The notes under the pieces were generated by a model. It was not told the origin of the DNA. It saw nothing but the letters and a program-made list of their open reading frames with translations, and searched no databases. Positions 16,479 through 25,308 of a stretch of DNA of 64,000 bases are shown one piece after another. The stretch is from contig NZ_QPLT01000002.1 in NCBI RefSeq assembly GCF_003666015.1, forward strand, positions 310,001-374,000. The letters are read 5' to 3'. The stretch's first letter is position 1, and each line of letters opens with the position of its first letter. The stretch is from Halorubrum sp. Atlit-26R. GTDB taxonomy: Archaea > Halobacteriota > Halobacteria > Halobacteriales > Haloferacaceae. Made by a program: the position numbers and the translations under genes.

Positions 16479-17477
16479 ATGAAGAAGCTGATCAACGACC
16501 CGGACGACGTCGTGGACGAGATGCTCGACGGGATGACCGCGGCGCATCCCGAGCGCCTGCGGCGCCTGCCGGACACGCAGGTGCTCGTGCGCGACGACGG
16601 TCCGGTCGACGACAAGGTGGCGCTGGTGACCGGGGGCGGCAGCGGCCACGAGCCGACCCACGCGGGGTACATCGGCGACGGGATGCTCGACGGCGCGGCC
16701 GCGGGCGACGTGTTCTCCTCGCCGACCGCCGACGAGTTCGAGGAACTGATCGGCGCCTGCGACGCGGGCGACGGCGTCCTCGCGATCATCAAGAACTACG
16801 AGGGCGACGTGATGAACTTCGAGACCGCCATCGAGCTCGCGGAGATGGAGGGCGTCGAGGTCGAGAGAGTCGTGGTGAACGACGACGTGGCCGTCGAGGA
16901 CTCGCTGTACACCTCCGGGCGCCGCGGCGTCTGCGGGACGATCCTCGTCCACAAGGCCGCCGGCGCGAAGGCCGCGCAGGGCGCCGACCTCGGCGAGGTG
17001 AAGCGCGTCGCCGAGAAGGTGGTCGACAACGTCGGCACGATGGGCACCGCGCTCACCTCCTGTGTCACCCCCGAGAAGGGCGAGCCCACCTTCGATCTGG
17101 GCGACGACGAGATCGAACTCGGCATCGGGATCCACGGCGAGCCGGGGACCGAGCGCACCGAGGCGATGCCCGCCGACGCGGTGACCGAACACCTGACCGA
17201 GGCGGTCCTCGACGACCTCGACCTCGACGAGGGGCAGGAGGTGCTCACGGTCGTCAACGGGATGGGCGCCACGCCGCAGATGGAGCTGTTCGTCCTCAAC
17301 CGCCGGCTCCAGGAGCTGCTCGGCGAGCGCGGCCTGGAGACGTACGACGCGTGGGTCGGCGACTACATGACCTCGCTGGACATGGCCGGCGCGTCGATCA
17401 CGGTGTGCGCGGTCGACGACGAGCTGAAGGAGCTGTTCGACGCGCCGGCCGACACCCCGGCGCTGACCGTCAAATGA
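16479..17477 (+). CDS. dhaK: Dihydroxyacetone kinase subunit DhaK
   Basis: A 332-residue substrate-binding subunit of PTS-type dihydroxyacetone kinase. The GGGSGHEPTHAGYIGDGML block and the covalent substrate histidine H219 in GIGIHGEPG are present, as is H57 of SGHEP. It binds dihydroxyacetone as a hemiaminal so that the ADP held by DhaL can phosphorylate it. It is first in an overlapping dhaK-dhaL-dhaM operon (ATGA overlap with dhaL). In haloarchaea this route serves glycerol-derived dihydroxyacetone, an abundant carbon source in salterns. Confidence 0.95.
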   Translation: MKKLINDPDDVVDEMLDGMTAAHPERLRRLPDTQVLVRDDGPVDDKVALVTGGGSGHEPTHAGYIGDGMLDGAAAGDVFSSPTADEFEELIGACDAGDGVLAIIKNYEGDVMNFETAIELAEMEGVEVERVVVNDDVAVEDSLYTSGRRGVCGTILVHKAAGAKAAQGADLGEVKRVAEKVVDNVGTMGTALTSCVTPEKGEPTFDLGDDEIELGIGIHGEPGTERTEAMPADAVTEHLTEAVLDDLDLDEGQEVLTVVNGMGATPQMELFVLNRRLQELLGERGLETYDAWVGDYMTSLDMAGASITVCAVDDELKELFDAPADTPALTVK

Positions 17478-18247
17478 GCGACGACGGCGCTGCGACCGGA
17501 GACGACCGGACGACCGACGACGGCGCGGCGGTCGTCGCGGCCGCCGAGGCGGTCGCCGAGCGCATCGAGGCGGAACGGGACCACCTCACCCAACTGGACT
17601 CCGCCATCGGCGACGCCGACCACGGCGGGAACATGGCGCGCGGCTGGGCCGCGGCGGCTGACGCCGCGCGCGACCTCGACGACCCGGACGCCGAGACCGT
17701 CGCGAAGACGGTCGGCAAGACGCTGATGGCCGAGGTCGGCGGCGCCTCCGGGCCGCTGTTCGGCGGATCGCTCGTGTTCGCGGCGGGCGAGCTCGACGAG
17801 GGGGTCACCCCGGAGACCGCGGTCGCGTTCGCGGAGACCTACCTCGAAAAGGTCGAGGACCGCGGCGACGCGCGTGTCGGCGACCAGACGATGGTCGACG
17901 CGTTGACGCCCGCGGTCCACACGTTCAAGAAGTCGATCGAGGTCGACGACCTCCCGCCGATCGAGGCGCTCGCGAAGGCGGTCGACGCCGCGGAGCGCGG
18001 CGTCGCGTTCACCGTCCCGATCCGCGCGCGGAAGGGCCGCGCCTCCTACCTCGGCTGGCGCTCGGTGGGCCACCAGGACCCCGGCGCGACGAGCGCGCTG
18101 TTCATCCTCGAAGAACTGCTTGACGTCGCCGCCGACCGGCTCGGCGTCGACGTCCCCGAGACGGACGCCTCGTCGCCGACGATCCCGGACGAGGACCCCG
18201 ACGAGGCGGCGGGCGACTCCCCCGAAGCGGCCTCGGAGGACGACTGA
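17474..18247 (+). CDS. dhaL: Dihydroxyacetone kinase ADP-binding subunit DhaL
   Basis: A 257-residue subunit that keeps ADP permanently bound and is re-phosphorylated by DhaM. The Mg2+ aspartates are in LDSAIGDADHGGNM (D42, D47, D49). VGGASGPLFGGSL and the GDARVGDQTMVDALTPAV region are typical, and ARKGRASYLGWRSVGHQDPGATS closes the core. It has an acidic C-terminal tail of about 30 residues absent from bacterial DhaL, a usual halophilic addition. Its ATG overlaps the dhaK stop, and its own stop overlaps the dhaM start. Confidence 0.94.
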   Translation: MSDDGAATGDDRTTDDGAAVVAAAEAVAERIEAERDHLTQLDSAIGDADHGGNMARGWAAAADAARDLDDPDAETVAKTVGKTLMAEVGGASGPLFGGSLVFAAGELDEGVTPETAVAFAETYLEKVEDRGDARVGDQTMVDALTPAVHTFKKSIEVDDLPPIEALAKAVDAAERGVAFTVPIRARKGRASYLGWRSVGHQDPGATSALFILEELLDVAADRLGVDVPETDASSPTIPDEDPDEAAGDSPEAASEDD

Positions 18248-18663
18248 TGGTCGGGATCGTCGTCGTCTCGCACAGCGAGCGCGCCGCCGAGGGGATCGCG
18301 GAGGTCGCCGCCGAGATGGCGGGCGACACCCGCATCGAGCCGGTCGGCGGCGACGGGAAGGGCGGGATCGGCACCGTCCCCGACGCGATCGAGGACGCCA
18401 TCGACGCCGCGGCCGGAGGGTCGGGCGACGGTGCTGACGGGAGCGACAGCGACGCGGACGGCGTCGTCGTCCTCGTCGACCTCGGCAGCGCGGTGATGAA
18501 CGCGGACGTCGCCGTCGAACTGAGCGGGGCGGAGGCGGTCATCGCGGACGCGCCCGTCCTCGAGGGCGCGGTCAACGCCGCGGTCGCGGCCACCGACCCG
18601 TCGGCGACGGTCGAGTCCGTCCGCGAGCAGGCGGAGGCGGCCCGCGACATCGAGAAGCTGTAG
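18247..18663 (+). CDS. dhaM: PTS-dependent phosphotransferase subunit DhaM
   Basis: A 138-residue mannose-type EIIA domain with the phosphorylated H9 in VVVSHSERAAEG and a conserved DLGSAVMNAD block. It takes phosphate from HPr and passes it to DhaL-bound ADP. Only the EIIA domain is present; the HPr and EI-like domains fused in some bacterial DhaM proteins are instead separate genes just downstream on the opposite strand. A Gly/Asp-rich linker sits near residues 58-76. Confidence 0.93.
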   Translation: MVGIVVVSHSERAAEGIAEVAAEMAGDTRIEPVGGDGKGGIGTVPDAIEDAIDAAAGGSGDGADGSDSDADGVVVLVDLGSAVMNADVAVELSGAEAVIADAPVLEGAVNAAVAATDPSATVESVREQAEAARDIEKL

Positions 18664-18690
18664 GCCGAGGTCCTCTTTTGTAAGATCGGT

Positions 18691-20418
18691 CTACGCCGCG
18701 CGGTCGTCGAGTCCGAGCACGTCAAGCACCTCGGCGCGCGTCTCGCAGGCCAGCGCGTCGCTCGCGAGCGACCGGGCGGCGTCGGCGTCGACCTCGCGCA
18801 CGCGGGCCTTCACGTCCGGCACCGTTACCGCGCTCATGCTGAGCTCGTCGAAGCCCAGCCCGACGAGCAGCTCCGTCAGCGCCGGGTCGCCCGCCATCTC
18901 GCCGCACATCCCGACCCACGCGTCGGTCCCCTCGACGGCCGCGGTCGTTCGGTCGAGCGCGCGCAACACCGCCGGGTGGAGCGGGTCGTGGTAGTCGGCG
19001 ACCGCGTCGTTGCCGCGGTCGGCCGCCATCACGTACTGCGCGAGGTCGTTCGTCCCGACGCTCAGGAAGTCGAGCCGCTCGGCGAGCGCGTCCGCGAGGA
19101 ACGCCGCGGCGGGCGTCTCGACCATCGCGCCCAGCTCGGGGACCGCGTGGTCGACGCCCTCGCTCGCGAGGTCAGCGGCGACCGCCTCGACTCGGGCGAC
19201 CGCGCGCTCGACCTCCTCGACGCGCGTGACGAGGGGGAACATCACTGCCAGCCCGTCGCCCTCGTCGGTCGCGGCGGCGCGGAGCAGCGCCCGGAGCTGC
19301 GTCTCGAAGAGGTCGGCGTGCTCGTCGAGCGACAGCCGAATTCCGCGCCGCCCGAGGAACGGGTTCTCCTCGTCGGGGAGATCGAGGTACGGGACCGGCT
19401 TGTCGCCGCCGACGTCGAGCGTCCGCACGACGACGCGGTCGTCCGGGCCGTCGAACGCCGACAGCGCGGCCCTGACGGCCTCGTACTGCTCGTCCTCCGT
19501 CGGCGGCGTCTCGCGGTCGACGAAGAGGAACTCGGTCCGGAACAGCCCGATTCCGTCGGCGCCGCGCTCGACGGCCGGCCCCAGCTCGGCCTCGCCGCCG
19601 ACGTTGGCGGCGACCTCGACCGGCCGGCCGTCGCTCGTCTCGACGCGCTCTCGGATCGCGTCCGGACCGGCTTCCCGCACCGCCTCTCGCCGTTCCTCGT
19701 CGGGGTCGACGACGACCTCGCCGGCCTCGCCGTCGACGAGGACCGTCTCGCCGTCCGCGACCGATTCGAGGGCCTCGCCGACGCCGACGACCGCGGGGAT
19801 CGCGAGCGACCGCGCGATGATCGCGGCGTGGGAGGTGCGACCCCCCTCGACCGTCGCGATCCCGGCGACTGCGTCGGGGTCGAGCGCGGCGGTGTCGCTC
19901 GGCGTGAGCCGCTCCGCGAGCAGGATCGTCCCCTCGGGGAGCGTGGCGAGGTCGGTTGCGACCCGTCCGCCGTCGTCGTCGGCGTCGAGAAGCGCGCGGA
20001 GCAGCCGGTCGCGGACGTCGCGCAGGTCGTCGGCGCGCTCGGCCATCCGGCCCTCCATCTCCTCGAACTGCGCGACCGCCTCGTCGAACCGGTCCGCGAC
20101 GGCGTGTTCCGCGGGCGTCCCCTCGCGGATCGCGGCCTCGACGTCCTCGATTATCGTCGGGTCGTCGAGGAACCCCTCGTGGGCCTCGAACACCGCGGCC
20201 TCCTCCTCGCCGACGCGCTCGGCCGTCCGGTCGCGGGCCTCGCGCAGGGCCGACCTGACGGCCTCCCGGGCGGACTCGTACCGGTCGAGTTCCGCGTCGA
20301 CGTCGACGGATTCCGACTCTGGACGGTCCGGGAGCGTCAGGTCGGCGTCCGGGCGGTACCAGCGCGCCGTCCCCACCCCCGAACGCGGCGTGCTGCCGAC
20401 GCCGTCGAGCGTCCTCAC
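18691..20418 (-). CDS. ptsI: PTS enzyme I (PEP:protein phosphotransferase)
   Basis: A 575-residue enzyme I that transfers phosphate from PEP to HPr. The active-site histidine H197 lies in GGRTSHAAIIAR, the swivelling and PEP-binding parts include GIGLFRTEFLF, RTLDVGGDKPVPYL, NPFLGRRGIRL, GAMVETPAA and SVGTNDLAQY, and the CGEMAGDP loop with the Cys is intact. Its 5' end overlaps ptsH by four bases, so both form one operon, convergent with dhaKLM. No sugar-specific EII genes are nearby; the obvious client is DhaM. Confidence 0.95.
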   Translation of the reverse strand: MRTLDGVGSTPRSGVGTARWYRPDADLTLPDRPESESVDVDAELDRYESAREAVRSALREARDRTAERVGEEEAAVFEAHEGFLDDPTIIEDVEAAIREGTPAEHAVADRFDEAVAQFEEMEGRMAERADDLRDVRDRLLRALLDADDDGGRVATDLATLPEGTILLAERLTPSDTAALDPDAVAGIATVEGGRTSHAAIIARSLAIPAVVGVGEALESVADGETVLVDGEAGEVVVDPDEERREAVREAGPDAIRERVETSDGRPVEVAANVGGEAELGPAVERGADGIGLFRTEFLFVDRETPPTEDEQYEAVRAALSAFDGPDDRVVVRTLDVGGDKPVPYLDLPDEENPFLGRRGIRLSLDEHADLFETQLRALLRAAATDEGDGLAVMFPLVTRVEEVERAVARVEAVAADLASEGVDHAVPELGAMVETPAAAFLADALAERLDFLSVGTNDLAQYVMAADRGNDAVADYHDPLHPAVLRALDRTTAAVEGTDAWVGMCGEMAGDPALTELLVGLGFDELSMSAVTVPDVKARVREVDADAARSLASDALACETRAEVLDVLGLDDRAA

Positions 20419-20717
20419 GGCGCATCCTCCGCGTCGTCGTCCGAGGACTCTTCGACAGGACTCGTGAGGAGGTCGCAGACCGCGTCGAGCGCGGCCTCGT
20501 CGTCGGGCCCCTCGGCGACCACGCGGACCGACTCGCCGTGTTCGACGTTCAGCCCGCTGACGGAGAGCATGCTGTCGGCGCGGACGAGCCCCTCGTCGCC
20601 GGCGTCTGCGCGTCCGATCGACACGTCGGCGTCGAATCGGTTCGCCGTCTGTACCAGCTTCGAGGCGGGGCGCGCGTGGAGTCCGGCCTCGGGTTCGACC
20701 GTCACGGTCCGTTCCAT
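20415..20717 (-). CDS. ptsH: PTS phosphocarrier protein HPr
   Basis: A 100-residue HPr with the phosphorylatable H14 in EAGLHARPASKLV. The regulatory Ser46 region of Gram-positive HPr is replaced by DSMLSVSGL (Ser49 might be comparable but the kinase is not expected). The C-terminus has an acidic tail of about 15 residues. It relays phosphate from PtsI to DhaM. It starts the ptsH-ptsI operon. Confidence 0.95.
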   Translation of the reverse strand: MERTVTVEPEAGLHARPASKLVQTANRFDADVSIGRADAGDEGLVRADSMLSVSGLNVEHGESVRVVAEGPDDEAALDAVCDLLTSPVEESSDDDAEDAP

Positions 20718-20807
20718 GAGTCAGAGTTGGACCCCGTCGGGTAATAGCTGATCGGAGTTCTCGAAGAGCGCCGGAGAGCTACGGGACCGGTGTCGCAGTC
20801 GACCCGA

Positions 20808-22010
20808 CTACGGCGCCGCCTGCTTCGTCGAGACCAGTTCGATCACGTCGCGGTGGGAGAGCTCGTTGTCGGCGCCGACCTGCCGGCCGCTCCGGCAGTC
20901 GGTGCCGTGGAGCAACCCCTCGCCGATGTCGGAGTGGATGTGGTACGCGAAGTCCTCCGTCGTGGAGCCCTCGGGGAGGATGAAGCAGTCGCGGAAGACG
21001 CCCTTCTCGTCTTTGCTCCCGTTCGCGGAGCCCGGGAAGACCGCGATACAGCCCAACACGTCGAAGACGGCTGCTTCGAGCGCGCCCTGAACGCCGGTCC
21101 CGTCGTACTCGTCGACGAACTCGCCGATCTGATCGAGGCCCGCTTCCTGCTCGCCGGAGACGTCGCCGACGACGTCGAACGCGTCGTCGCCGGGCGCGTA
21201 GTCGACGACGCCGGCGTCGTCCGCGTTTTTGAGGGCCTTCTCCGCGTGGGCGCTCGCGGGGACGAACGAGAGGTGGTCGTAGTCGGAGTCGGTCGTTATC
21301 TCCTCCCAGTTCGCCTGCGCCTCGGGCGTGTCCATCTTGTTGGCGGCGATCACCATCGGCTTCGTGCGCTTGCGGATCTCGCGGGCCAGCTCGATCCGGT
21401 CCGTCTCGTCCCACGTCTCCGGGTCGAGTTCGAGCCCCTCGGCGAGGATGACGCGCTTCATCCGGTCCTTGTCGATGCCGAACGCGGACATCTGCTCTGC
21501 GAGCTCCTCCTCGATGGCCGCGTCCGCGCCGTGGTAACGCGTTTCGAACTTCTCTAAGCCCTTCTCTAACACGTCGAGGTACCACGCGTCCAGCTCCTCC
21601 TCTAAGAAGTCGATGTCCTCGCGCGGGTCGTGGCCCTCGGTCGCCTCGCCCTCGATGTCCGTCTTCCCCGAGAAGTCGACGACGTGGATCAGCACGTCTG
21701 TCTCGTTGAGGTCGGTGAGGAACTGATTGCCGAGCCCGCGCCCCTCGTGGGCGCCCGGGACCAGCCCGGCGACGTCGACGAGCTTCACGGGGACGAACCG
21801 CGTCCCCTCGCGGCAGACGCCGACGCTCGGCGTACACGTCTCGTCGAACTCGGGGGCGGCGCAGTCGACGCGGACGTACGCCTCGCCGACGGTCGGGTCG
21901 ATGGTGGTGAACGGGTACGCGCCCTCGGGCACGTCGTTCATGGTCGCGGCGTTGAAGAACGTCGACTTCCCCACCGAGGGCTTGCCGACGAGACCGATCC
22001 GGTAGCTCAT
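20808..22010 (-). CDS. ychF: Obg-family GTPase/ATPase YchF (archaeal type)
   Basis: A 400-residue TRAFAC P-loop protein. Walker A is GLVGKPSVGKSTFF, then YPFTTIDPTVG, the DVAGLVPGAHEGRGLGNQFL switch II region, and NKMD as the fourth motif. A helical insertion follows and a C-terminal TGS-like domain contains FRDCFILPEGSTTEDFAYHIHSDIG. YchF proteins bind ribosomes; the bacterial one prefers ATP. The archaeal group has the longer insert seen here. ATG at 22010 (MSYRIGLVG) is chosen over a GTG two codons upstream. Confidence 0.9.
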   Translation of the reverse strand: MSYRIGLVGKPSVGKSTFFNAATMNDVPEGAYPFTTIDPTVGEAYVRVDCAAPEFDETCTPSVGVCREGTRFVPVKLVDVAGLVPGAHEGRGLGNQFLTDLNETDVLIHVVDFSGKTDIEGEATEGHDPREDIDFLEEELDAWYLDVLEKGLEKFETRYHGADAAIEEELAEQMSAFGIDKDRMKRVILAEGLELDPETWDETDRIELAREIRKRTKPMVIAANKMDTPEAQANWEEITTDSDYDHLSFVPASAHAEKALKNADDAGVVDYAPGDDAFDVVGDVSGEQEAGLDQIGEFVDEYDGTGVQGALEAAVFDVLGCIAVFPGSANGSKDEKGVFRDCFILPEGSTTEDFAYHIHSDIGEGLLHGTDCRSGRQVGADNELSHRDVIELVSTKQAAP

Positions 22011-22128
22011 TACCACCGGTGGGCGACCCGGCGTAAAAAGCGATGCGAGACGCGCCGTGGCGTGGGATGCGGTGACGAGGGGCCGTGGCGCAAGGAGGGG
22101 TGACGAACGGCCGGGAGTCGGGATCCCG

Positions 22129-22386
22129 TCAGGCGTCGCCGTCGGACTGTCCGGGCTCTCCGAGCGCCTCGATGGGGAGGACGTTCTGGAGCGCGGCGTA
22201 CGCGTCGGCGGCGCTCGCGAACGTCTCTTGGTCGACGTCGGCGAGCAGGTCGCCGAGGTCGGCGTCGCCGTCGGCGAAGAGCACCGTCGTACCCGAGAAC
22301 GCGTCGACGAGCGCCTCGCGGTCGGCGGGGTACGCGTGGGCTTCGAGCGTCGGTTCGAGCCGGGAGAGGTTGATCTCGTCGGTCAT
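22129..22386 (-). CDS. DUF5789-like small haloarchaeal protein
   Basis: An 85-residue acidic protein. AHAYPADREALVDAFSGTTVLFADGDADLGDLLADVDQETFASAADAYAAL follows the pattern of the small haloarchaeal DUF5789/DUF2795-like proteins (YP..R..L.......L.....G...L.D.L......F.S..DA..AL). The function of these is unknown. It is a single gene between ychF and a universal stress protein. Confidence 0.6.
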   Translation of the reverse strand: MTDEINLSRLEPTLEAHAYPADREALVDAFSGTTVLFADGDADLGDLLADVDQETFASAADAYAALQNVLPIEALGEPGQSDGDA

Positions 22387-22519
22387 ACCGCCCTATCGGC
22401 GGGATAGGGCATAAACGCGCGCCTCGTTCTGACGACGGGCGGAGCGGGACCCTCGGCGGCGAGAAACCGGCAAGAACCGCAAAGAGTTATCCGCCGTCGG
22501 TGACATGGTACACGTGAAC

Positions 22520-23083
22520 ATGCCCCTATATGACCGGATCCTGGTTCCGACCGACGGCTCCCCGGAGGGTGAGCTGGCGGTGTGCCACGCGCTCGACCTC
22601 GCCGCGGTCCACGGGGCGTCGGTCCGCGCCATCTACGTGGTCGACACCGCGCGGTACGCCGGGATGCCGATGGAGACGACCTGGGAGGGCGTCGGCGACC
22701 TGCTGTACGACGACGCGGAGTCGGCGCTCGAAACGGTGGCGGAACTGGCCGCGGACCGCGACGTCGACGTCGAGACGGCCGTCGTCGAGGGGTCGCCCAG
22801 CCGCGAGATCATCACGCACGCCGAGGAGACGGGCTGCGACCTCGTCGTGATGGGCACGCACGGTCGGGGCGGGATCGACCGGCTGCTCCTCGGCAGCGTC
22901 GCGGAGAAGGTCGTGCGGGGCTCGTCGGTCCCGGTGTTGACGGTCCGGATCGGCGACGGGGAGGAGCCGCCGAGCGCCGCCGAGTCGGCGGCCGCGACCG
23001 AGTCCGCGGGGAGCGAGGGGTCGGCAACCGCCGGCGGGACCGACGCCGAGGGGTCGGTCTCGGACGCGACGGAGACCGGATAG
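22520..23083 (+). CDS. Universal stress protein (UspA family)
   Basis: A UspA-fold protein: LYDRILVPTDGSPEGELAV at the N-terminus, and the ATP-binding loop VMGTHGRGGIDRLLLGSVAEKVVRGSSVPVLTV near residues 110-141. The G-x2-G-x9-G-(S/T) ATP motif is intact, so it probably binds ATP. A 45-residue Ser/Ala/Glu-rich tail extends the usual ~140-residue length. The ATG at 22520 fits a TTATC element about 33 nt upstream; an in-frame ATG at 22505 would add five residues. Confidence 0.9.
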   Translation: MPLYDRILVPTDGSPEGELAVCHALDLAAVHGASVRAIYVVDTARYAGMPMETTWEGVGDLLYDDAESALETVAELAADRDVDVETAVVEGSPSREIITHAEETGCDLVVMGTHGRGGIDRLLLGSVAEKVVRGSSVPVLTVRIGDGEEPPSAAESAAATESAGSEGSATAGGTDAEGSVSDATETG

Positions 23084-23110
23084 GAGACCGAACTTCCCCC
23101 GCCCGGCCCC

Positions 23111-24109
23111 TCACTCCGCGTCGCGGAGGTGTTCGCAGTCGCCCGCGTGGACGCGTCGCCGTCCCCCGTCGGTGTCGACCACGAGCGCGCCCGGCTCCGC
23201 CACGTCGACCGCGGTACCCTCCACGACCCCGTCCCCGGTCTCGACCCGGACGCGCCGCCCGAGCGTGCTGGCCCGCTCGCGCCACGCCGGGAGGACGCGG
23301 TCGAGCGCATCCGACGAGGCCGTCAGCTCCGCGTAGCGTTCGAGCAGCGTCGTCGCGAAGCGCCGCCGGTCGACCGGGGCGCCGCATTCGATCGACAGCG
23401 ACGTCGCGCCCGCGGGCAGCGTCTCGGGGTCGATGTTGGCGTTGACGCCGACCCCGACGACGAGCCAACCGACGCGGTCGGCCTCCCCCTCCATCTCCGT
23501 GAGGATCCCCGCCAGCTTCCGACCGCCGCGGCCGCTGGGGTCCGACTCGGCCGACGCGGCGGCGCTCCCCTCGTCAGCCCCGTCCCCGACGAGCACGTCG
23601 TTCGGCCACTTGATCCGCGCGTCCGCGCCGGCCTCGCGGGCCGCGTCGGTCGTCGCCACCGCGGCCGCGAGGGTGAAGAGCGGCGCCCGCGCAGTCGGCA
23701 CGTCGGGACGAGTCAGTACCGACAGCCAGACGCCGCCGCTCGGCGCCACCCACTCGCGGTCGAGGCGGCCCCGGCTCCCGGTCTGTTCGTCGGCGACCAC
23801 CGCGACGTCGGCGGCGCCCTCCCCGGCGAGTTCGCGGGCCCGCTCGTTCGTCGATCCGATCCGGTCGTGGTACTCCACCGAGTAGGGGGCGTCGAGCCCG
23901 AACGCGATTCCCGGCCCGGAGTAGCCCGGATCGTCGGGGGCGACGTACCCCTCCGGCGTCGACTCGACCGCGAACCCTTCCTCGCGGAGCCCCTCGACGG
24001 CCTTCCAGACGGCCGCCCGCGAGACGCCGAGCGAGTCGGCGAGGGCGGGACCGGAGACCGAGCCGTCGTCGGCCGCGAGGGCGTCCAGCAGCGCGCGCCG
24101 CGTGTCCAT
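23111..24109 (-). CDS. birA: Biotin--[acetyl-CoA-carboxylase] ligase with HTH domain
   Basis: A 332-residue bifunctional BirA. An N-terminal winged helix-turn-helix (residues 1-55, SGPALADSLGVSRAAVWKAVEGLREEGF) precedes the ligase core with the biotin-AMP loop GSRGRLDREW (111-120), KWPNDVLV (167-174), GRKLAGILTE and GVGVNANI. A C-terminal SH3-like domain follows. The loop has Ser for the usual Gly in GRGRRG, a small variation. It attaches biotin to carboxylase carrier proteins and may act as a biotin-sensing repressor. A Ser/Ala/Glu insertion of ~15 residues follows KWPND. Confidence 0.9.
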   Translation of the reverse strand: MDTRRALLDALAADDGSVSGPALADSLGVSRAAVWKAVEGLREEGFAVESTPEGYVAPDDPGYSGPGIAFGLDAPYSVEYHDRIGSTNERARELAGEGAADVAVVADEQTGSRGRLDREWVAPSGGVWLSVLTRPDVPTARAPLFTLAAAVATTDAAREAGADARIKWPNDVLVGDGADEGSAAASAESDPSGRGGRKLAGILTEMEGEADRVGWLVVGVGVNANIDPETLPAGATSLSIECGAPVDRRRFATTLLERYAELTASSDALDRVLPAWRERASTLGRRVRVETGDGVVEGTAVDVAEPGALVVDTDGGRRRVHAGDCEHLRDAE

Positions 24110-24204
24110 ACCGCCCGTTCCGACGCCCGCGCCGAAAGCCGTTCCGGGTCTCGAACGCTCGGCCGGGCCCGGACGCTTTGTGTCCGGCGCGCGAAGGATC
24201 CCCG

Positions 24205-24573
24205 ATGACCGACGAGTCCGAGACGGTCCGGCTCACCGTCGTCGACGGCGACGAGCGCGTCGAACTCGACGCCGAGCGCGGCCGGAACCTCCGCCGGGTC
24301 CTGCTCGACGCCGGGCTGTCGCCGTACGCGCCCGCGACCCGCCGTCTCAACTGCGGCGGCCGCGGGCTGTGTGCCACCTGCGGCGTCCGCGTCCGCGAGG
24401 GGCCGCCGGCCGACCACTGGCACGACCATCTGGCCGATCGGTTCGGCTATCCGCGGCTCTCCTGTCAGATCGCGGTCGACCGACCGATGACGGTCGCGCT
24501 CGTCGACAAGCGCGTGTGGGGCGGGCGGCGGTCCGACGCGAGCGACGGGGGTGCGGGATCGGACGACCGCTGA
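24205..24573 (+). CDS. 2Fe-2S ferredoxin domain protein
   Basis: A 122-residue plant-type [2Fe-2S] ferredoxin. Ligands are C50, C56 and C59 in NCGGRGLCATCGV plus C87 in LSCQIAVD. The sequence between the third and fourth cysteine includes HWHDHLADRFG, unlike the main haloarchaeal ferredoxin, and the long acidic N-terminal insertion of that protein is absent, so this is a minor paralogue. Its partner enzyme is not evident. It diverges from birA with 95 bp between starts. Confidence 0.85.
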   Translation: MTDESETVRLTVVDGDERVELDAERGRNLRRVLLDAGLSPYAPATRRLNCGGRGLCATCGVRVREGPPADHWHDHLADRFGYPRLSCQIAVDRPMTVALVDKRVWGGRRSDASDGGAGSDDR

Positions 24574-24714
24574 GCGCGGCGAACCGACGGACCCCACACC
24601 TCGTTTCCGGTGAAACGGCGAACGCTACCGCGTCACACGCGACCGCGCGGCGACCGGGAGCGCGAAGGCCGATCGCGGCACAAAAGCCAAGTCCACGGGC
24701 CCGAACGGTCCGGT

Positions 24715-25281
24715 ATGCAACCCTCCAAGGAGCGCGAGTCGTCCGACGACGATCCGATGGACGACCTCGACGACCTCCTCGACGACGACCTCGCCGGCGG
24801 CGACGGGGCGTCCGACGCCGATTCCGGCGGCGCCGCGGCCGCGGAGCCGAGCGCGGGGAGCGCCGAGAGCGCGGGCGGCTCCGGTCGAATCGGCGTCTCG
24901 GGCCGGTGGTTCTCGGGGAAGGCGTTCGCGCTCGCGCTCGTGACCGTCGCGGTCGGGGTGTTCGTCGGCGGCCTGATCCCGATCATCGGCGGGACGATCG
25001 GGACCGCGGGCGGCGTGTTCCTCGCCGCGTTCCTGCTCGGCCTCGTCCTCTCGACGCGCCGGTACGTCGAGACGGGGATCGCCGGGGGCGCGGCGGGCGC
25101 CGCGAGCGCGGTGACGAGCGTCCTCGGCGTCGGGTTCCTCCCGATCGGGATCGACTACCTCTCGCAGTGGGGGCTCCCGCTCGTCGCGGTCGGCGGCGGG
25201 GTCGGGCTCGTCCTCGCGCTGCTCGGCCACTACTTCGGTCGGGACCTGCGCGCGGGACTGAGTCAGGATATCGGCGAGTGA
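24715..25281 (+). CDS. Membrane protein with acidic N-terminal tail
   Basis: 188 residues: about 60 disordered, acidic and Ala/Ser/Gly-rich residues, then four hydrophobic helices (ALALVTVAVGVFVGGLIPIIGG, GVFLAAFLLGLVLS, TGIAGGAAGAASAVTSVLGVG and LVAVGGGVGLVLALLGHYFGRD). The GGLIPIIGGTIG motif and alternating glycine-rich helices recall DUF456-like membrane proteins, but I cannot assign it. Start ATG 24715 follows a CACAAAAG element about 30 nt upstream. Confidence 0.6.
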   Translation: MQPSKERESSDDDPMDDLDDLLDDDLAGGDGASDADSGGAAAAEPSAGSAESAGGSGRIGVSGRWFSGKAFALALVTVAVGVFVGGLIPIIGGTIGTAGGVFLAAFLLGLVLSTRRYVETGIAGGAAGAASAVTSVLGVGFLPIGIDYLSQWGLPLVAVGGGVGLVLALLGHYFGRDLRAGLSQDIGE

Positions 25282-25308
25282 AGGATAGACCCGTCGGAGG
25301 CGACCGAC

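Noticed and set aside
18691-20717. ptsHI as part of a sugar transport operon
   Set aside because: No EIIA/B/C sugar genes are adjacent; the nearest client is DhaM, so a sugar PTS was not called.
18976-20751. Long plus-strand frame opposite ptsI and ptsH
   Set aside because: It is an antisense shadow of two well-conserved enzymes; GC-rich genomes produce such frames routinely.
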